From Pseudomonadales bacterium (GTDB taxonomy: Bacteria > Pseudomonadota > Gammaproteobacteria > Pseudomonadales > Azotimanducaceae), in contig JANQMF010000182.1 in the NCBI GenBank assembly GCA_028280225.1, forward strand, positions 1 through 38,445: a stretch of DNA of 38,445 nt. The letters run 5' to 3'. The notes under the pieces were generated by a model, which worked only from the letters and a program-made list of their open reading frames with translations, had not been told where the DNA came from and did no database searches. Position numbers and translations under genes: made by a program. Positions 1 through 8,794 of the stretch are shown here, piece by piece. The first letter of the stretch is position 1, and every line of letters begins with the position of its first letter.

Positions 1-654
1 TACATCGTCGATGAACTAAAATGTATCCCCGCTCCCCTGAACTACGGCGGCGGCGGCGGTCAGATGCCTTTTCCGAAATCAATCTGTACCTCGGTAAACC
101 ATGTGGTGTGCCACGGCATACCGACACCCGGCAAAACCCTTAAATCCGGTGATGTCCTTAACATCGATATTACGGTGATCAAAGATGGCTATCACGGTGA
201 TACCAGTAAAATGTTTTTTGTCGGCAAAGCCAGTGTTCTGGCCAAACGTCTGGTTAAGGTCACTCAGGAGTGCCTTTACCGGGGTATTGAGACCGTTCGC
301 GCCGGGGCTCACCTGGGCGACATTGGCCATGCTATTCAAAAACATGCCGAGGCTAACCGGTTCAGCGTGGTCAGGGAATTTTGCGGCCACGGCATCGGCA
401 AGATATTTCACGATGCCCCCCAGGTACTGCACTACGGGCGTAAGGGTACGGGCGAACGCCTGGAGGTGGGCATGACCTTTACCATTGAACCCATGATTAA
501 TGCCGGTAAAAGACACATTAAGGTATTGCCGGATCAGTGGACCGCGGTGACCAAGGATCACAAGATGTCTGCCCAATGGGAACACACGCTGATGGTGACC
601 GAAACCGGCTGTGAAATATTCACCCTGCGTAACGAAGAGCAAGCGTGCAAATAG
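1..654 (+). CDS. map: Type I methionine aminopeptidase, 5' end cut by window edge
   Basis: Removes the initiator methionine from new cytosolic proteins. The frame is open from base 1, so the N-terminus lies outside the window. All metal and active-site residues of the family can be seen: His in VCHGIP, Asp in NIDITVI, Asp in HGDTSKM, His in CGHGIG, Glu in TIEPM and Glu in QWEHTL. A run of five glycines followed by QMPF (bases 46-72) sits where E. coli Map has only a short HGY loop before PKS. An internal ATG at 64 is not the start, because homology continues upstream of it. The stop overlaps the glnD start by 10 bases. In many gammaproteobacteria map is also next to glnD, downstream of rpsB-tsf in the opposite direction. 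Confidence 0.96.
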   Translation, partial: YIVDELKCIPAPLNYGGGGGQMPFPKSICTSVNHVVCHGIPTPGKTLKSGDVLNIDITVIKDGYHGDTSKMFFVGKASVLAKRLVKVTQECLYRGIETVRAGAHLGDIGHAIQKHAEANRFSVVREFCGHGIGKIFHDAPQVLHYGRKGTGERLEVGMTFTIEPMINAGKRHIKVLPDQWTAVTKDHKMSAQWEHTLMVTETGCEIFTLRNEEQACK

Positions 655-3305
655 TCCAGCAACAGGCAGCCCGGCAAGCCGCGAAGTATCGCGCCCAACT
701 GCACAACCTGAAGGCGGATCTGGCCAAACGATTCTGGGACAACGAACCGATCGAAGCGCTGCTGGGTGACCTGAGCCGGGGCACGGACACCATCATTGTT
801 GACCTCTTCAATACCCAATTCAGCGGCAACGAGGAAGTGACCTTGTATGCGGTGGGGGGATACGGCCGGTGTGAACTGCACCCGGGTTCCGACATTGATC
901 TATTGGTGGTGGCGCGCAATCCGGCAAAATTCAAACGTCCCATCGAATTGTTTTTGCAAAGCGTTTTCGACCTGAACATCGAAGTGGGCCACAGCGTGCG
1001 CACCCCCAAGGGCTGTAAAGATGAGGCAAAAAACGATATTACCGTCGCTACCGCCCTGTTCGAACGCCGTTACCTGGCCGGCGACCGGAGCCTGGTGACC
1101 AAGGTTGACAAAGCCATGAGCAGCAGCCGTCTGTGGCCGCCGGCAAAATTTTTTGCGGCAAAACACAACGAACAGGTGGCACGTCATAAGCACTACGACA
1201 ATACGGAATACAACTTAGAACCCAATGTCAAAACCTCTCCCGGAGGGTTGCGCGACATTCATACCGCCCTGTGGATCTGCAATCGTCAATTCGGCACCAC
1301 CAACCCCGGAGAACTGGTTAAGCTGAATGTCCTGACCCCCACCGAAAAAAAATGGTTAGTTGAGGGCCAACGTTTTATCTGGTGGGTCCGCTACGGCCTG
1401 CACCTGGTGGCGGAGCGCAAAGAGGATCATTTACAGTTCAGCCATCAACGCGAACTGGCCCAACGGCTGGGTTTTGTGGACACCGATGCCAATCTGGGTG
1501 TTGAACGCTTTATGCATCATTACTACCGCCATGTGCTGGCACTCACCGAAGTTAATGACATTATCATTCAACAACTGCAAGAATCTCTACAGAGTCGCCG
1601 TCGAGCTAAAATTGTCCCCGTCAACGACCGCTTTCAGCTACACAACAATTACATCGAAGCCTGCGATCCCGGCTCCTTTACCGATCAGCCGTCACAAATG
1701 CTGGAGATATTTGTCCTGATGGCCAATCGCAACGACGTGGCTGGTGTACGCACATCCACGATTCGGCTCATTCGAGAGAATTTGCATCTGATCAACAACA
1801 CCTTTCGTTCGGATCCCGCCCATACCCGCTTGTTTCTTGATCTGCTCAAAGCCCCCTATACCCTGGTTTCGCAACTGACCCGTATGCGGCGTTACGGCTT
1901 ATTGGGGCGCTATATCCCGGAATTTGGACAAATCGTCGGGCAGATGCAACATGACATGTTCCACATCTACACCGTAGACGCTCATACCATGGCGGTCATC
2001 CGCAATATGCGCCGGTTCCGTTACCGTTCCAGCCGGGAGCGTTATCCCGTGGCATTTCACTGTGTGCACACCATTCCAAAAGTCGAGTTATTGTACATTG
2101 CGGGTATTTTTCACGATATCGGCAAAGGGCGCGGCGGTGACCACTCCGTGCTTGGCGCGGTTGATGCCCAGGCTTTCTGCCAGCGACATGGCTTGGGTGA
2201 AGCAGATACGGAATTGGTGGTGTGGCTGGTGAAAAAACACCTATTCATGTCAGCGGTGGCTCAGCGCCAGGATATCTACGACCCTGATGTGGTCCACCAA
2301 TTTGCCTCGGAAATCAAGTCAGTGATGCGCCTGGACTACCTCTACGCCCTCACCGCCGCGGACATCACCGCCACCAATCCCACTCTGTGGAACAGTTGGC
2401 GGGCAACATTACTGCATCACCTGTACATCAGCGCGCGGAAAGTTCTACGCCGGGGGCTGGAGTCCGCAACGGATAAAGCGGCAACCGTCAGCGCGTACAA
2501 AGACCGGGCGCTGGAGCGTTTGCTGGATAGCGTACAACCGGGTACACCCACAGCCACCATCGAAACGTTGTGGCAAGATTTGGGGGATGATTTTTTTCTG
2601 CGCCACACCCCCGTACAGATTGCCCATTTGACCTCCACCTTTCTTGCCCACACCGACCACAATATTCCCCTGGTCTGTATCCGCAACGATAAAGACGAGG
2701 TGGCCGCTCAAGGGAGCACCCGGATCTATGTCTATACCCAAGACAAACCCCATCTATTTGCCACCACCGTTGTTGCCTTGGGCGAGTTCAACATTTCGGT
2801 GGTGGATGCGGTGGTCAATACCGGGCCCAGCGGCATGTGCTTCGACACCTATACCGTGCTGGATCAAGAAGGTAACCCCCTGGCCATCGACGCCCCGCTA
2901 ATTGGACAGATTGAGCAACGCCTGGTGGATGTCCTGCTGCAGCCGGAAACCCTGAAAAAGCCGGCCAGACGCCGGATATCAAGACAACATAGAGACTTAC
3001 TGTCCGCCACTGAAGTCACCTTAACCCCCGGCTTGGATGGCGATGCCTCCACGTTGACCATCGTCGCCAATGATCGCCCGGGATTACTGGCAACCATTGG
3101 CCGGCTGTTCATCGAACTGGAATTGCGTTTGCTGTCCGCCAAAATAACAACCCTGGGAGAACGGGTGGAGGATACCTTTGTGATTCAGAACAATGAGGGT
3201 TTGGCAATCCCCGCCGGACAAGCGTCTTATGACCTGACACACACATTAAGACAACGCATAGATCAACATCTGGCCACCGGCCATTCAACCAAGAGAGCTT
3301 CGTGA
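645..3305 (+). CDS. glnD: Bifunctional uridylyltransferase/uridylyl-removing enzyme GlnD
   Basis: The primary nitrogen sensor. It uridylylates PII proteins when glutamine is low and deuridylylates them when it is high. The 886 residues match the usual length of about 890. Domains in order: nucleotidyltransferase with the G-S-D-x-D signature (HPGSDIDLLV, about residues 79-88); HD domain with FHDIGKGRGGDHS (about 488-500), which carries uridylyl-removing activity; and two C-terminal ACT domains (around 690-760 and 800-870, the second containing NDRPGLLATIG) that bind glutamine. The start is GTG at 645 inside the end of map, implying translational coupling. The stop overlaps the dapC start as GTGA. 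Confidence 0.97.
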   Translation: MQIVQQQAARQAAKYRAQLHNLKADLAKRFWDNEPIEALLGDLSRGTDTIIVDLFNTQFSGNEEVTLYAVGGYGRCELHPGSDIDLLVVARNPAKFKRPIELFLQSVFDLNIEVGHSVRTPKGCKDEAKNDITVATALFERRYLAGDRSLVTKVDKAMSSSRLWPPAKFFAAKHNEQVARHKHYDNTEYNLEPNVKTSPGGLRDIHTALWICNRQFGTTNPGELVKLNVLTPTEKKWLVEGQRFIWWVRYGLHLVAERKEDHLQFSHQRELAQRLGFVDTDANLGVERFMHHYYRHVLALTEVNDIIIQQLQESLQSRRRAKIVPVNDRFQLHNNYIEACDPGSFTDQPSQMLEIFVLMANRNDVAGVRTSTIRLIRENLHLINNTFRSDPAHTRLFLDLLKAPYTLVSQLTRMRRYGLLGRYIPEFGQIVGQMQHDMFHIYTVDAHTMAVIRNMRRFRYRSSRERYPVAFHCVHTIPKVELLYIAGIFHDIGKGRGGDHSVLGAVDAQAFCQRHGLGEADTELVVWLVKKHLFMSAVAQRQDIYDPDVVHQFASEIKSVMRLDYLYALTAADITATNPTLWNSWRATLLHHLYISARKVLRRGLESATDKAATVSAYKDRALERLLDSVQPGTPTATIETLWQDLGDDFFLRHTPVQIAHLTSTFLAHTDHNIPLVCIRNDKDEVAAQGSTRIYVYTQDKPHLFATTVVALGEFNISVVDAVVNTGPSGMCFDTYTVLDQEGNPLAIDAPLIGQIEQRLVDVLLQPETLKKPARRRISRQHRDLLSATEVTLTPGLDGDASTLTIVANDRPGLLATIGRLFIELELRLLSAKITTLGERVEDTFVIQNNEGLAIPAGQASYDLTHTLRQRIDQHLATGHSTKRAS

Positions 3306-4522
3306 CTAACAACCCTAACTTTGCGTTGCTTAAGGCCTACCCATTCGAAAAGTTGCGCCAGCTCACTGAAGATGTGACACCGGCAGCCAAACCCCATATC
3401 CCCCTGTCATTGGGCGAACCTAAACACGCCCCACCGGACTTTGTGCTGGATGCGCTGGCGGACCCGGCCACGCTGGCCCGGTGCTTAACCACCTATCCCG
3501 CCACCCGGGGCAGCGATGACTTACGGCTTGCCATCAGTCACTGGGTAAAAAAACGGTTTGCTGCCGAGCTGGATCCGCAAGCCGAGGTCCTGCCGGTCAG
3601 CGGCACCCGGGAGGCTCTTTTCTCTTTTGCCCAGGCGCAGTTGAGCGGCAAGCCCAACAGCAAGGTGATGATGCCCAACCCCTTTTATCAGATCTACGAG
3701 GGTGCCGCCTTGTTGGGCGGCGCCACCCCGGTGTTTATTAAGAACAATCCGGCGCGGGACTACCAGCAGGACTTCAGCCGGATCTCAAGCGACGTGTGGC
3801 GGGATACGGAAATGGTTTATCTGTGTTCCCCGGGCAATCCCACCGGCCAGATAATGCCACAGGATCAGCTCATCATGTTGATCGATTTAGCCCACGAATA
3901 CGACTTTGTCATTGCCGCGGACGAATGTTATTCCGAAATATACTTCGACGAAGACAATCCACCGGTCAGCCTGCTCACCGCAAGCTCAATACACGGCAAC
4001 AAGCGGCACGCCCGGTGTGTGGTATTCCACAGCTTGTCAAAGCGCTCCAACCTGCCCGGTCTGCGCAGCGGCTTTGTTGCCGGAGACGCAGCTCTGTTGA
4101 GCCCTTACCTTAAGTACCGGACTTACCACGGCTGCGCCATGAGCGCTCATCACCAGTTGGCTTCCGTACTTGCCTGGCAGGACGAAGCCCACGTGATCGA
4201 CAACCGGCGGCTATACCAGGCCAAGTTTCGGGCGGTCACGGAAATCCTTGCCCCGCACTACCCGCTGCGACAACCCGAAGGTGGATTTTTTCACTGGCTG
4301 GCCACCCCAATTGACGACAAAACTTTTTGCCGCGATTTATTAGCGGCGCAAAATGTCACCGTCATGCCCGGCAGCTTTCTGGCCCGGCCGGAACCACAAA
4401 GTGGCCAATCCCCCGGGGACAATCACGTGCGTATTGCCTGGGTTGCGCCCATGGAGGACTGTGTGGACGCGGCCCAGCGTCTGGCCGAATTTATACAGAC
4501 CGCCGGCCTGGACTATGCATGA
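3302..4522 (+). CDS. dapC: N-succinyldiaminopimelate aminotransferase
   Basis: A PLP-dependent class I/II aminotransferase of 406 residues. It interconverts N-succinyl-2-amino-6-oxopimelate and N-succinyl-LL-diaminopimelate in the succinylase branch of lysine and cell-wall precursor synthesis. Visible family features are the SPGNPTGQ loop, AADECYSEIYFD (Asp and Tyr contacting PLP), and SLSKRSNLPGLRSGF, which holds the Schiff-base lysine. The GTG start overlaps the glnD stop by four bases. Position directly before dapD and dapE supports the DapC assignment over a generic aspartate-type aminotransferase. The glnD-dapC-dapD order is also known from Pseudomonas. Confidence 0.93.
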   Translation: MTNNPNFALLKAYPFEKLRQLTEDVTPAAKPHIPLSLGEPKHAPPDFVLDALADPATLARCLTTYPATRGSDDLRLAISHWVKKRFAAELDPQAEVLPVSGTREALFSFAQAQLSGKPNSKVMMPNPFYQIYEGAALLGGATPVFIKNNPARDYQQDFSRISSDVWRDTEMVYLCSPGNPTGQIMPQDQLIMLIDLAHEYDFVIAADECYSEIYFDEDNPPVSLLTASSIHGNKRHARCVVFHSLSKRSNLPGLRSGFVAGDAALLSPYLKYRTYHGCAMSAHHQLASVLAWQDEAHVIDNRRLYQAKFRAVTEILAPHYPLRQPEGGFFHWLATPIDDKTFCRDLLAAQNVTVMPGSFLARPEPQSGQSPGDNHVRIAWVAPMEDCVDAAQRLAEFIQTAGLDYA

Positions 4523-4592
4523 ATGGTCCAGGCTAGTGGCACGGACCGTTTCAAGTAGTAGAATGGCCACCCGCTTAAATTGATTAATCAAA

Positions 4593-5588
4593 ATGTCTGA
4601 TACTTTTGCATTTGGCCTGGGTTTCGCCAGCCGCAACCTTTCCGGCGAACCCTTGGATTGCCTTTTCCCGCAGCCGATCCTGCGTCCGGATAACCATCTC
4701 AGCCGCATCTGCGCCACCTTTCCCAAAGGCACCTCCACCCTCGCTCCGGAAGAAATCGCCAAGCTCGACCCCAACGGACAACTTGCCCCTGCTGCCTTGT
4801 TAAACAAGGATCAGCCGCTTACCTGTGTTAATCTGAGCGAAGACGCAAGCATCGGATCAACGCCGGAAGCTTACCTGAAATTACACCTGCTATCCCATCG
4901 GCTGACCCTGCCCAATACCTTGAATTTGGACGGCATCTTTGCCCACTTACCTAATTTGGCCTGGACGGATCGGGGTCCCATTGACTTGCAGGAACTGCCC
5001 GCTGTTCTGCTGGATGCCAAATTGAACGGCGAACATGTAGAAGTTATGAGTGTCGATAAGTTCCCTAAGATGGTGAACTATGTGATGCCCGAGGGGGTAA
5101 GGATTGCGGATGCAAGCCGCATACGCCTGGGCGCCTATCTGGGTGACGGCACCACCGTCATGCATGAAGGTTTTGTTAATTTTAACGCCGGAGCCATTGG
5201 ACCCAATATGGTTGAGGGGCGAATCTCCCAAGGCGTGATCATCGATGAAGGCACCGACCTCGGCGGCAGCGCCAGCACCATGGGGACTTTGTCCGGCGGC
5301 GGGGAGATGGTCATCAGTCTGGGTAAAAACTGTCTTGTCGGCGCTAACGCCGGTACCGGAATCCCGCTGGGAGACCGGTGTACGATCGAAGCGGGCCTGT
5401 ATATCACCGCAGGCACCGTGGTCAGTGTGGTGGATGAAAACCGGGAAGAAATCCGCAAGGTCAAGGCTCGCGAATTGGCTGGTGCCTCGGATATGTTATT
5501 TATCCGCAACAGCCAAACCGGCCAGGTTTTGTGCCGCACCAATCGGCGGGCCATTGAGCTGAACGACACCCTGCATGCCCACAACTGA
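4593..5588 (+). CDS. dapD: Tetrahydrodipicolinate N-succinyltransferase (Pseudomonas-type DapD)
   Basis: Transfers succinyl from succinyl-CoA to tetrahydrodipicolinate, the first step of the succinylase branch. The 331 residues match the longer proteobacterial type found in Pseudomonas rather than the shorter enterobacterial DapD. Conserved stretches include TPEAYLKLHLLSHR, SVDKFPKMVNYV, TTVMHEGFVNFNAG, GGSASTMGTLSGGG and ANAGTGIPLGDR. The C-terminal half has the periodic hydrophobic/glycine pattern of a left-handed beta-helix acyltransferase. It ends in LHAHN, as in Pseudomonas. A 70-base gap separates it from dapC and may hold a promoter (only a weak TAGAAT is visible). dapE follows immediately. 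Confidence 0.95.
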   Translation: MSDTFAFGLGFASRNLSGEPLDCLFPQPILRPDNHLSRICATFPKGTSTLAPEEIAKLDPNGQLAPAALLNKDQPLTCVNLSEDASIGSTPEAYLKLHLLSHRLTLPNTLNLDGIFAHLPNLAWTDRGPIDLQELPAVLLDAKLNGEHVEVMSVDKFPKMVNYVMPEGVRIADASRIRLGAYLGDGTTVMHEGFVNFNAGAIGPNMVEGRISQGVIIDEGTDLGGSASTMGTLSGGGEMVISLGKNCLVGANAGTGIPLGDRCTIEAGLYITAGTVVSVVDENREEIRKVKARELAGASDMLFIRNSQTGQVLCRTNRRAIELNDTLHAHN

Positions 5589-5601
5589 GTTTTCAACCAA
5601 C

Positions 5602-6768
5602 ATGGACAATGCGGTACTGGAGCTGACCCAGGCGCTGATCAAGCGTCAGTCGGTCACCCCTGAAGACGACGGCTGCCAGGCACTGCTTACGCGGCGGCTG
5701 CGCGATATCGGCTTTTCGTGCGAACAAATTGATTCAGGCGCGGTAAAAAACCTGTGGGCCACCCGAACCCTGGGTGCCGGCAATGGCCCACACCTGGTAT
5801 TTGCCGGACATACCGATGTTGTCCCTACCGGCCCACTTGATCAGTGGACCAGCCCACCCTTTGAACCCACTTTAAACAACGGTCATCTGTACGGCCGGGG
5901 GGCAGCGGACATGAAAGCCAGCCTGGCAGCCATGGTGGTCGCTTGTGAGAGATTAATGGACAAGCCGGAGCCGCTGGCCGGGACGTTGAGTTTTTTAATT
6001 ACCAGCGATGAAGAAGGCCCAGCCGTTGAAGGTACCCGCCACGTGGTAGATATCCTGGCCGGCCGCGGTATTCAACCCCATTATTGTATTGTCGGCGAAC
6101 CCAGCTCCAGCCTGCGCCTGGGTGACGTTGTACGTTGCGGGCGCCGGGGCTCCATCAATGCCGTCTTGACGGTCCGTGGCGTACAGGGCCATGTGGCTTA
6201 CCCGGATGATGCGCTCAATCCAATCCATCAATCCCTGGCGGCGCTGGATGCGCTGGCACAATTTGAGTGGGACCAGGGTAATGACTACTACCCCCCCACC
6301 AGTTTACAAATTTCGAATATCCATGGTGGGACCGGCGCCACCAACGTGATTCCCGGAGACCTTCGGGTCGACTTCAATTTACGCTTCAGTACCGAACAGA
6401 CCCCTGCGGGTATCCAGACTACCGTGGATAAGCTGCTGACCCCCTTTGAGCTGGACTACAACATCGAGTGGACTTTGTCCGGCCTGCCCTTTCTTACCGA
6501 AGCCGGTGCCCTGACCAATGCGGTCAGCGCCAGTATACTGGACGAAACCGGCATCACATGTGAGCTCTCAACATCCGGGGGCACCTCTGACGGGCGCTTT
6601 ATCGCACCGTGGAACAACGCTGCGGAAGCCGTACAGGTTGTGGAACTGGGGCCGATTAACAAGACCATTCACAAGATTGACGAATGTGTCCGAGTGGCGG
6701 ACCTGGTACCGCTGGCCAGAATCTATCAGGGGATTGGGCAGCGTTTGTTGTCGGCACCCTCCCCATGA
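5602..6768 (+). CDS. dapE: Succinyl-diaminopimelate desuccinylase
   Basis: A dizinc M20-family hydrolase that removes succinate from N-succinyl-LL-diaminopimelate. Metal and catalytic residues are visible: FAGHTDVVPTGP (His, Asp), GRGAADMKAS (Asp), SDEEGPAVEGT (the paired Glu), EPSSS, and the C-terminal NKTIHKIDECV (His). The central dimerisation segment contains VQGHVAYPDDA. I chose the ATG at 5602 because it places LELTQALIKRQSVTPED at the usual N-terminus (388 aa). An in-frame ATG at 5575, inside the end of dapD, would add nine residues and cannot be excluded; neither has a strong Shine-Dalgarno sequence. The stop overlaps the gspN start as ATGA. Confidence 0.95.
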   Translation: MDNAVLELTQALIKRQSVTPEDDGCQALLTRRLRDIGFSCEQIDSGAVKNLWATRTLGAGNGPHLVFAGHTDVVPTGPLDQWTSPPFEPTLNNGHLYGRGAADMKASLAAMVVACERLMDKPEPLAGTLSFLITSDEEGPAVEGTRHVVDILAGRGIQPHYCIVGEPSSSLRLGDVVRCGRRGSINAVLTVRGVQGHVAYPDDALNPIHQSLAALDALAQFEWDQGNDYYPPTSLQISNIHGGTGATNVIPGDLRVDFNLRFSTEQTPAGIQTTVDKLLTPFELDYNIEWTLSGLPFLTEAGALTNAVSASILDETGITCELSTSGGTSDGRFIAPWNNAAEAVQVVELGPINKTIHKIDECVRVADLVPLARIYQGIGQRLLSAPSP

Positions 6769-7520
6769 TCCGACTCCCCATGGTCCGTTATGTGCTCACC
6801 GGCTTTGTTATTTTTTTAGTGTGTGCCATCATCTTTGCCCCAGCCGGTCTCATCGATCGGGTCATTGACAACCAGCCCGGCGTGGCCTTAACGGATACCC
6901 GGGGTACCTTGTGGCAAGGCACCGGCAATATCTCGGTGGAGGTCAACCGCAATACACAGCTTAACGGCACCCTCAGTTGGGACTTCAACTGGCTTTCCCT
7001 GATCAGCCTGGCACCCACTTACCAATGGACCCTGAGCCGCTCGGATGTATCCCTTTCGGGTACCGCGGGGGTCACCACAAGCGGTCAGGTAATGGGTGTA
7101 CAGGGTAATTTAGAGGCGGCTGTATTAAACGAATTTCTAGCCATCTACTACATTGTTTTGTCAGGTGACTTTTCTATCAGTCCCAGCAAAATACTGCGCG
7201 CTCATCACGGCCAAATTACGGATATACAGGGGCAGATCGACTGGAGCGGGGGCCGGGTCAGATACACCCTGGCCGGCATTCTGCACGAAGCGCAGTTACC
7301 TGCCATGACCGCTTATCTGGAGCCCAATGCCAGCCGGCAACCCGCCGCCACCGTATTCGCCCAAGGCGGCTCCACCCCCCTAATTATCGCAAGTATCGGC
7401 GAAAATGGTTTTGTCAAAGTGGGAATGACCAAATTATTCACCAAGTTGTTACGTACCCCATGGCCGGGCAGTGACCCGGATCACGCTGTGGTATTGGAGG
7501 TAGAGGAACAACTCCTTTAA
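6765..7520 (+). CDS. gspN: Type II secretion system protein N (GspN)
   Basis: About 251 residues with one N-terminal membrane anchor (VLTGFVIFLVCAIIFAPA, residues 10-27) and a beta-rich periplasmic remainder. The TRGTLWQGTGNI motif at the start of that part is characteristic of GspN. GspN is an accessory inner-membrane component of some type II secretion machines. The start is the ATG overlapping the dapE stop (ATGA), which brings the membrane segment to the N-terminus; a further ATG at 6780 is possible. gspC and gspD follow after a 293-base gap. The coupling to dapE suggests gspN is read from the dap transcript. The sequence is not well conserved, so the assignment rests on the motif, topology and neighbours. 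Confidence 0.82.
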   Translation: MIRLPMVRYVLTGFVIFLVCAIIFAPAGLIDRVIDNQPGVALTDTRGTLWQGTGNISVEVNRNTQLNGTLSWDFNWLSLISLAPTYQWTLSRSDVSLSGTAGVTTSGQVMGVQGNLEAAVLNEFLAIYYIVLSGDFSISPSKILRAHHGQITDIQGQIDWSGGRVRYTLAGILHEAQLPAMTAYLEPNASRQPAATVFAQGGSTPLIIASIGENGFVKVGMTKLFTKLLRTPWPGSDPDHAVVLEVEEQLL

Positions 7521-7625
7521 AATGAAGACCTTAGAGAGGAATCCCAATCTACGAAGAAGCGCCTAATAATCAGGGGCTTAGCGCTGATACCGAAGTTTTG
7601 GGCAGGTTTGACGGCACCCAGAGCA

Positions 7626-7666
7626 GTTAATGCTTAACAAGTACACATTAACTACACATTGATGTG
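7626..7666. promoter_or_regulatory. Palindrome and direct repeats upstream of gspC
   Basis: In the 293-base gap between gspN and gspC there is a perfect inverted repeat GTTAA-TGC-TTAAC (7626-7638). It is followed by two copies of TACACATT (7642-7649 and 7653-7660), 11 bases apart start to start, the second running into the inverted CACAT-TG-ATGTG (7655-7666). Helical-turn spacing next to a candidate promoter suggests a regulator binding site. No specific regulator can be named. Confidence 0.3.
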
Positions 7667-7687
7667 GCACAACCAAGTCGTCACAAT
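7659..7687 (+). promoter_or_regulatory. Candidate sigma-70 promoter for gspC-gspD
   Basis: TTGATG (7659-7664) and CACAAT (7682-7687) are separated by 17 bases, each matching four of six consensus positions. It overlaps the last TACACATT repeat, so a bound regulator would affect it. Confidence 0.3.
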
Positions 7688-7731
7688 AGCGCCGGCGTGA
7701 GGGAGCCGAAGAGCGCACAAACTGAAATTAT

Positions 7732-7761
7732 TTGTATACCCTGCCCGGGCACGGTTATACA
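7732..7761 (+). promoter_or_regulatory. Second candidate promoter closer to gspC
   Basis: TTGTAT (7732-7737), an 18-base spacer and TATACA (7756-7761). It would start transcription about 45 bases before the gspC start, just ahead of a CGTGGAC / GTCCACG inverted repeat (7774-7791 region). Sequence match only. Confidence 0.28.
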
Positions 7762-7781
7762 GACCCCGTGGACGGCTGCGT

Positions 7782-7817
7782 ATGTCCACGCGGCAACGTA
7801 AGTCCACGAGGCAATGA
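7782..7817 (+). other. Possible 11-codon leader peptide ORF before gspC
   Basis: ATG at 7782 opens a short frame whose TGA overlaps the gspC ATG at 7814 (ATGA). It encodes an arginine-rich peptide containing STRQ twice, because the DNA repeats GTCCACG-n-GGCAA. A perfect 7-base inverted repeat (CGTGGAC...GTCCACG) covers its start. This could couple gspC translation to a leader, or be a chance frame over a small tandem duplication. There is no strong ribosome binding site. Confidence 0.2.
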
Positions 7818-8689
7818 AGGACAAGCCCAGAGAGATGTTCGAATCGGCAACCAATACAGTCATCACCAAGGGTGTTGAGCCCGTGCGCTGGCTGATTATT
7901 GCCGGAATCGCCTACACCCTGGCCACCACCATCTGGACCTTTTTTGATACTCCGGTACCTCAGCCCATCACCGATCCGGGTCCGGCAAGCAGCACCAAGG
8001 CCAACACGCCCGGCAACGTTAACTGGATATTGGGCAAACACCTGTTTGGCGAAGCCGGCAGCGCCCCGGAAGTAACCATCAGCGACGAACCCGCAAGGGA
8101 AACCCGTTTGCCCCTGGAACTGCAGGGCGTGACTGTAGCCGACGTGGCTGAAGAATCCATGGCCATTATCGCCCAACGCGGCAAGGCCGGGTTGCGTTAC
8201 CGCATTGGCAGTGATGTGCCGGGAAATGCCAAGCTGGTAGAGGTGCTGGCCGACCGGGTTATTCTGCGTCGGGCCGGTGCCAGGGAAACCCTGATGTTCC
8301 CGAAAACACAATTTGCCGCGGTTGTGGAAGACGAAGCGCCGGAGCCGGCATCGGCGCAGCCAGACACCCGCAATCCGGCGCCCGATACCCCGGATATTCT
8401 GGGCGACTATCGGGAACGTCTAGCTGAAGATGCACAAGGCACTTTGGCGGAACTGGGTATAGAAAGTGCCGAAACCGGCGGTTACCGCCTGGGCAGCAAC
8501 GCGCAGTCAGCCTATTTGCAACAGAGCGGACTGCAGCCCGGGGATGTGATCATGTCGGTTAACGGGCGCCCCGTGGGCAACATCGAAGAGGATCAGCTTG
8601 AACTGGACAATGTGATTGCCCAGGGTTCCGCCCGCATCGAAGTGCAGCGCGGCGGACGGCGCTTCTTCATCACGGTGTCGCTAAAATAG
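7814..8689 (+). CDS. gspC: Type II secretion system protein C with PDZ domain
   Basis: The inner-membrane coupling protein of type II secretion; in the family its periplasmic HR domain contacts the N0 domain of the GspD secretin. The 291 residues show a short cytoplasmic N-terminus, one membrane segment (WLIIAGIAYTLATTIWTFF, 26-44), a linker, the HR domain (around 95-165, LPLELQGVTVAD to VILRRAGARE) and a C-terminal PDZ domain (around 215-285, containing LQPGDVIMSVNGRPV). The ATG at 7814 has only a close GAGG before it; an ATG at 7835 is an alternative. gspD follows, as in most gsp operons, but gspE-M are absent here. Confidence 0.93.
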   Translation: MKDKPREMFESATNTVITKGVEPVRWLIIAGIAYTLATTIWTFFDTPVPQPITDPGPASSTKANTPGNVNWILGKHLFGEAGSAPEVTISDEPARETRLPLELQGVTVADVAEESMAIIAQRGKAGLRYRIGSDVPGNAKLVEVLADRVILRRAGARETLMFPKTQFAAVVEDEAPEPASAQPDTRNPAPDTPDILGDYRERLAEDAQGTLAELGIESAETGGYRLGSNAQSAYLQQSGLQPGDVIMSVNGRPVGNIEEDQLELDNVIAQGSARIEVQRGGRRFFITVSLK

Positions 8690-8794
8690 GTGTTTCGTGT
8701 TATGCCCAAGCAAAGTTTCCCCTCACCCATCCGCAACAAACCCTGCCCCACCGACAACGGGTTTTTATCCACGGATTTTTTTGAACGACTTTTT

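Noticed and set aside
4537-4556. TGGCACGG upstream of dapD resembling a sigma-54 -24 element
   Set aside because: The required GC of the -12 element is not at the fixed distance; the position shows TT.
7559-7585. Imperfect hairpin after gspN considered as a terminator
   Set aside because: The stem is bulged and has no following T-run.
7652-8311. Long minus-strand open frame (219 codons) opposite gspC
   Set aside because: Antisense to a well-supported gene and without recognisable protein features. Similar long antisense frames occur opposite plsB (10938-11663) and nadB (31403-32173) and reflect high-GC codon use.
8690-8794. N-terminal extension of gspD from GTG 8690
   Set aside because: It would place 35 polar residues in front of a clear signal peptide; ATG 8795 is the better start.
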